Source: Acanthosepion pharaonis
Lineage: Eukaryota; Mollusca; Cephalopoda; Sepiida; Sepiidae
Assembly: GCA_903632075.3 (NCBI GenBank)
Contig: CAHIKZ030004727.1
Location: 870,001-934,000, forward strand
Length of the DNA stretch: 64,000 nt
Direction of reading: 5' to 3'
Position 1 is the stretch's first letter. Each line of letters begins with the position of its first letter. Under the pieces are notes generated by a model that saw nothing but the letters and a program-made list of their open reading frames with translations, was not told the origin of the DNA and did no database searches. A program made the position numbers and the translations under genes. This document shows positions 63,885 through 64,000 of this stretch, in pieces.

Positions 63885-64000
63885 CCTTTACTGTGAAACC
63901 CCCTTTTCTATGAATACTTTCATGGTAATTATTCTGATTAACTTTCCTTTATGATACCTAGATTTGTGAATTTAAACGCAGTACTAGATTGGCGGCAAGG
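63885..64000 (+). mobile_element. LINE-B C-terminal fragment (window edge)
   Basis: Contains the block for LFYEYFHGNYSD (tctatgaatactttcatggt), tgatacctagatttgtgaat, and gcagtactagattggcggca, as in the copies at 55.2 and 55.65 kb. Cut by the window end. Confidence 0.75.

Overview
This is eukaryotic, most likely animal, intergenic or intronic DNA with no convincing host gene. It is AT-rich and crowded with (AT)n, (CT)n, (GT)n and (GGAA)n arrays. It holds degenerate copies of at least four or five non-LTR retrotransposon lineages, Penelope-like elements (PLEs), Tc1/mariner transposons, tRNA-derived SINEs and foldback repeats. A SINE at 575-815 carries a central segment like the one common in cephalopod SINEs. 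Together with the microsatellite load this suggests a mollusc, probably a coleoid cephalopod; that assignment is inference. Nearly all long open frames are either low-complexity artefacts or pieces of broken mobile elements.

Layout. 0-10 kb: a SINE (A), a Ceph-like SINE, a (GGAA)n array, LINE-B 3' ends at 3.2-3.8 and 8.8-10.1 kb, a PLE remnant at 5.6-6.3 kb, SINE-G at 6.8-7.3 kb and LINE-C at 7.4-8.0 kb. 10-20 kb: SINE-G pieces, LINE-C at 11.7-12.4 and 16.6-17.4 kb, a 69-bp minisatellite at 12.76-13.16 kb, and a GC-rich LTR-like block with a tRNA-complementary primer site at 18.1-19.3 kb. 20-30 kb: a mariner remnant, three copies of SINE-A, a large pyrimidine tract and a degenerate RT at 28.7-29.4 kb. 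30-44 kb: a second mariner-like remnant, LINE pieces, a 98-bp tandem array with tRNA-like promoter sequence, duplicated Tc1 fragments at 38.0-41.3 kb, a Tc1 N-terminal fragment at 42.0 kb, a PLE C-terminus at 43.1 kb and a 49-bp tandem array. 44-52 kb: a 2.1-kb pyrimidine tract, the hammerhead-bearing dimer at 48.06-48.55 kb, more LINE pieces and a second pyrimidine tract. 52-64 kb: the best RT core of LINE-B (53.4-54.4 kb), a long degenerate EN-RT LINE (56.6-58.6 kb) interrupted by a foldback with a 13-bp target duplication, a 340-bp foldback, another PLE C-terminus, LINE-C, an (AT)n-rich block and tRNA-derived SINEs.

How the parts relate. The autonomous families seen are LINE-B (RT with a YADD motif), LINE-C, LINE-D, PLE and Tc1/mariner; every copy is truncated or frameshifted. 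SINE-A ends with the same 3' tail as LINE-B, so it is probably mobilised by it. The most notable object is at 48,056-48,546. Two hammerhead-ribozyme-like motifs lie exactly 384 bp apart as direct repeats, with a tRNA-like promoter just upstream of the second. This is the architecture of metazoan retrozymes and of the schistosome hammerhead SINE. Both motifs carry U in place of the conserved C3, so activity is uncertain. All family assignments come from reading the translations and DNA; no database search was possible.
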